Position numbers and translations under genes: made by a program. A stretch of 6,236 bases of DNA, from contig URLR01000088.1 of assembly GCA_900548815.1 (NCBI GenBank), positions 1 to 6,236 on the forward strand. The letters run 5' to 3'. Source of the stretch: an uncultured Collinsella sp. (GTDB taxonomy: Bacteria > Actinomycetota > Coriobacteriia > Coriobacteriales > Coriobacteriaceae). How positions within the stretch are numbered: position 1 is the stretch's first letter; every line of letters begins with the position of its first letter. Positions 5,362-6,236 of this stretch are shown in pieces. Under the pieces are notes generated by a model, which saw nothing but the letters and a program-made list of their open reading frames with translations, was not told the origin of the DNA and searched no databases.

Positions 5362-6156
5362 ATGACCGAAACCGCTGCCGCCCTCGTCGAGACACGCGAC
5401 ACCAAGCTCGAGATCATCATGGGCCGCGAGGCACTCGATAAGCTCGCCGATGCTACGGTGCTGGTGCTCGGCTGCGGAGGCGTGGGCTCCAACTGCTGCG
5501 AGGCACTCGCCCGCGGCGGCATCGGTCATTTCGTCATTCTGGACAAGGACATCATCGCGCCCAGCAATATCAATCGCCAGGCCATCGCCTTTCACAGCAC
5601 CATCGGCAAGCGCAAGGTCGATGTTATGGAAGCCATGATCCACGACATCAATCCCGCCGCCACCGTCATCAAGCGAACTGAATACTTGCTGAGCGACAAC
5701 ATCGATGATTTCTTCGCAAGCGTTTTGGAGCAGACGGACGGCAAGCTCGACTACGTCGTCGACGCCATCGACACCATCTCGGCCAAGCTCACCATTGCCA
5801 AATATGCTCAGGACCACGACATTCGTTTGGTTAGCTCCATGGGCGGGGCCAACAAGCTCCATCCCGAGTGCCTCCGCTTTGCCGACATTTTCGATACGGT
5901 ACGTGACCCCATGAGCCGCATCATGCGCAAAGAATGTAAGAAGCGCGGAATCAAGAGTCTGCACGTGCTGTTTAGCTGCGAGGAATCGGTTAAGACCCAA
6001 CCCCGCGACCCGTCCAACATCCACGAGCGTACCGAGTTGGGTACCGCTAGTTTTATGCCGCCCATCATGGGTCAGATGATTGCCGGCGAGGTTATCCGCC
6101 AGATCAGTGGACGCGGCACCGAGCGTGTGCGCGCCGACGGCCAACGCCTGGACTAG
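5362..6156 (+). CDS. tcdA: tRNA threonylcarbamoyladenosine dehydratase (TcdA/CsdL, ThiF/E1-like)
   Basis: This cytoplasmic protein of 264 residues (E. coli TcdA has 268) belongs to the ThiF/MoeB/E1 superfamily. TcdA uses ATP to cyclise t6A to ct6A at position 37 of ANN-decoding tRNAs, which improves decoding. The nucleotide-binding Rossmann loop GCGGVGSN is at 37-44, Asp61 ends the second strand, and the NINRQ motif (69-73) supplies the conserved Asn/Arg. Lys85 in the GKRKVDVM segment and VVDAID (132-137) are also in place. The C-terminal GTASFMPPIMGQMIAGEVI (227-245) matches the end of the family. No CxxC zinc pair as in MoeB/ThiF is seen, which suits TcdA rather than a sulfur-carrier adenylyltransferase. 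In E. coli it works with the CsdA-CsdE sulfur system, but neither partner is in this window. The gene has its own promoter and is complete. No terminator is visible in the 32 nt before the adapter. Confidence 0.93.
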   Translation: MTETAAALVETRDTKLEIIMGREALDKLADATVLVLGCGGVGSNCCEALARGGIGHFVILDKDIIAPSNINRQAIAFHSTIGKRKVDVMEAMIHDINPAATVIKRTEYLLSDNIDDFFASVLEQTDGKLDYVVDAIDTISAKLTIAKYAQDHDIRLVSSMGGANKLHPECLRFADIFDTVRDPMSRIMRKECKKRGIKSLHVLFSCEESVKTQPRDPSNIHERTELGTASFMPPIMGQMIAGEVIRQISGRGTERVRADGQRLD

Positions 6157-6188
6157 CGGAGTGCGCCGAGATGGAGCCCCGGTTATTT

Positions 6189-6236
6189 CTGTCTCTTATA
6201 CACATCTGACGCTGCCGACGATAAGGCTCGTGTAGA
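6189..6236 (+). other. Untrimmed Nextera i5-side adapter (artefact)
   Basis: Positions 6189-6221 match the reverse complement of the Nextera read-1 transposase adapter (mosaic end 6189-6207). Positions 6222-6229 (TAAGGCTC) are the reverse complement of index S521 (GAGCCTTA), and 6230-6236 begin the P5 primer complement. Genomic sequence ends at about 6188. Confidence 0.97.

Noticed and set aside
5326..6144. A 272-codon open frame on the - strand.
   Set aside because: It is antisense to the well-supported tcdA gene and has no recognisable domain.

Overview
The window is a 6.1 kb piece of bacterial chromosome (about 54-6188) with untrimmed Illumina Nextera adapter sequence at both ends (1-53 and 6189-6236). 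The insert looks roughly 60% GC. It has strong GGAGG-type ribosome binding sites and -10 boxes of the TAAGAT/TATAAT type. These traits, with a low-complexity acidic/Pro-Ala protein and a Ser/Thr-rich surface protein, suggest a high-GC gut actinobacterium of the Coriobacteriia, for example a Collinsella relative. This is an inference from style and gene content, not a proven assignment. The gene set looks chromosomal: no tRNA, rRNA, IS element, phage gene or CRISPR array was seen.

Layout from left to right. (1) 55-699, +: the 3' part of a gene for a single-pass membrane protein with a long Ser/Thr/Gly/Asn tail outside the cell, closed by a GNRA-loop terminator. (2) 838-2145, +: a 435-residue protein with an N-terminal winged-helix/LOTUS-like domain, a basic patch, a long acidic and Pro/Ala linker, and an unrecognised conserved-looking C-terminal domain. 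It has its own extended -10 promoter. (3) 2150-2185: a perfect 15-bp inverted repeat in the convergent gap, probably a two-way terminator. (4) 2224-3903, -: ettA, the ABC-F translation factor. (5) 4088-5063, -: a two-gene operon of an ArsR/SdpR-type repressor and an SdpI-type membrane protein. The reading frames overlap by 8 nt, a near-consensus promoter overlaps a likely operator, and the operon ends in a terminator. (6) 5146-5275, -: a promoter followed by about 95 nt and a strong intrinsic terminator, with no credible protein, so a candidate small RNA or a terminated leader upstream of the arsR promoter. (7) 5362-6156, +: tcdA, the tRNA ct6A37 dehydratase.

ettA and tcdA act at translation: ribosome gating and tRNA position-37 modification. 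The arsR-sdpI pair is organised like Bacillus subtilis sdpRI, where the repressor and membrane protein form a self-regulating immunity/signalling unit, but no SdpC-like toxin gene is in this window. The least explained items are the candidate RNA at 5146-5240 and the linker protein at 838-2145. I saw no clear new multi-gene system.
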